A stretch of 64,000 nt of DNA, from contig OU612068.1 of the NCBI GenBank assembly GCA_914767715.1, forward strand, positions 23,314,001 through 23,378,000, read 5' to 3'. This document shows positions 63,001 through 64,000 of this stretch, one piece after another. A program made the position numbers and the translations under genes. Source of the DNA: Membranipora membranacea (lineage: Eukaryota; Bryozoa; Gymnolaemata; Cheilostomatida; Membraniporidae). Below the pieces are notes generated by a model. It searched no databases and was not told where the DNA came from. It saw nothing but the letters and a program-made list of their open reading frames with translations. Position 1 is the stretch's first letter. Each line of letters begins with the position of its first letter.

Positions 63001-64000
63001 GAATTATTCAACTTCTGTAAACAAGGAATACCTAGGATTGCCACATGTGTGCATACCTTATGTTGGCGGTGTAAATGAACAGACTTGGAAAAATTGCACT
63101 TTTACATTACAGTGGACTATCTCCACTCCTAACACAAAGGTCAGAGTCCACTTTTTGTCCCAATTAAACATATACTGAGCTAAATGCAGGGCACTCATTA
63201 TTATTACATATGCTCATAGTTCGGTTCACAATATGTGTACTTACTCTTCCTTCAACTTTAGTTACACATGTCTGTGTTACTCCAGCTAATCTGTACCCGC
63301 CTTCTACGTTCCAACCCTGGTCTACAATTGTCAGTAAATCTTTTTAGGAGAAAAGCAGAAAATGATCAGTGTGAAGGATAATTACTCTGCATTTAACCAA
63401 CTTTCTTATATGAGCAAGTAATATCTTCATTGTAGTATTATTTAAAAATGTTCCCGACATATGGTCCTGGCTACAACTGCACTCATTTCGACAAAATATA
63501 TTGATCTTGGATTGGACTCATAAGCCACCTGAGAGTACACAACTAGCAAGCAGACATCATACTTGCTTCCAACAGTCTTGTTGGTCATGTTATGAAGGTG
63601 AAAACACAGGATTCCACTAACAGACTGCAGGTATAATTCCTAAAGCTACTCTTGATAAAATGTAAGGAAACCTTCATTGTACCAAAAAACTCGTACTCAC
63701 CTCTCGAAGGTACCTGTATGACGTATCTGACAAACAAGTCATCGTAATCAAAATTGTGTGCTGATATGATCTCTCCATATAAAACTAATCTGAGAACACC
63801 TACAGGAGGTAACTCAAACTCTGATCCTACCAGACTAGATAAGTACTGCGAGTGTCTGGTATATAACTATAAAATATAAATACATGCATGAGATAAATTT
63901 GTGTTATTGTGGATTATTTATCGGTGATTTTGAGACACAGGAAGTCATGATTCCGTTTGTATTGTACAGATAAGGAGTAATCACTACCTGGTAAAGGTTT
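60040..64000 (-). CDS. MKS1: MKS1, B9-domain protein of the ciliary transition zone, 3' part (5' end outside window)
   Basis: Coding exons seen: 64000-63988 (partial), 63866-63701, 63339-63245, 62526-62448, 62084-61974, 61597-61464, 61199-61117, 60952-60887, 60591-60554, 60167-60040. All are in phase and end at TGA. The B9 domain starts at RLVLYGEIISAHNFDYDDLF and continues through DQGWNVEGGYRLAG, WPKIFFEVCSLDSWSRF, RFRPEGYCAMTIP and LRRFFIGGAPELEDLSY, the last two being MKS1 hallmarks. The C-terminal tail is helical and basic. Known role: with B9D1, B9D2 and TMEM216-type partners it forms the MKS complex at the ciliary gate. The visible part is intact. Confidence 0.95.

Overview
This is eukaryotic, metazoan DNA. 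It is AT-rich, all the genes are split by GT-AG introns, and repeats are common. The genes (atypical H-NOX guanylate cyclases, MCM8, a TEX47-like gene, eL38 and the ciliary gene MKS1) fit a ciliated invertebrate, most likely marine. I cannot assign a phylum from sequence alone.

Layout. (1) 1-35.4 kb, minus strand: a head-to-tail tandem array of at least three soluble guanylate cyclase genes of the atypical, Drosophila Gyc-88E-like beta type (H-NOX, HNOB-associated region, coiled coil, cyclase). Copy A (14,698 down to the window edge) shows exons 1-8 only. Copies B (24,412-16,698) and C (34,156-26,373) each have 14 coding exons and read intact, at about 611 and 634 aa. B and C sit in two tandem units of about 9 and 10 kb (about 16.17-25.21 and 25.21-35.41 kb) that share introns, flanks and MITE insertions. 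Each unit also carries private insertions whose empty site survives in the other. (2) 36.9-46.0 kb, minus: complete MCM8, 17 coding exons, 819 aa. (3) 48.3-51.75 kb: a P-superfamily DNA transposon with an 8-bp target-site duplication, long inverted arms and a frameshifted THAP-domain ORF. (4) 52.7-55.6 kb, plus: a TEX47-like, BLUF-like-fold gene with 8 exons and 252 aa. (5) 55.9-56.7 kb, minus: ribosomal protein eL38, 3 coding exons and 70 aa, tail-to-tail with the TEX47-like gene. (6) 58.2-58.6 kb: a 5'-truncated LINE tail. (7) 60.0-64.0 kb, minus: the 3' part of MKS1 with the B9 domain, running off the right edge.

The window is notably rich in fold-back (near-palindromic) elements, at least eight of them, and also holds tRNA-derived SINEs, MITEs and minisatellites.

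The point most worth following up is functional divergence inside the cyclase array. Copies A and B have a tyrosine at the distal haem-pocket position equivalent to Ile145 of mammalian beta1 (Tyr140 of bacterial O2-binding H-NOX). Copy C has phenylalanine there, and its linker is lengthened by a 7-residue tandem repeat. This suggests paralogues tuned to different gases or affinities. Coordinates and frames were worked out by hand, and every exon junction was checked for phase. Family assignments rest on recognised motifs, not on database searches.
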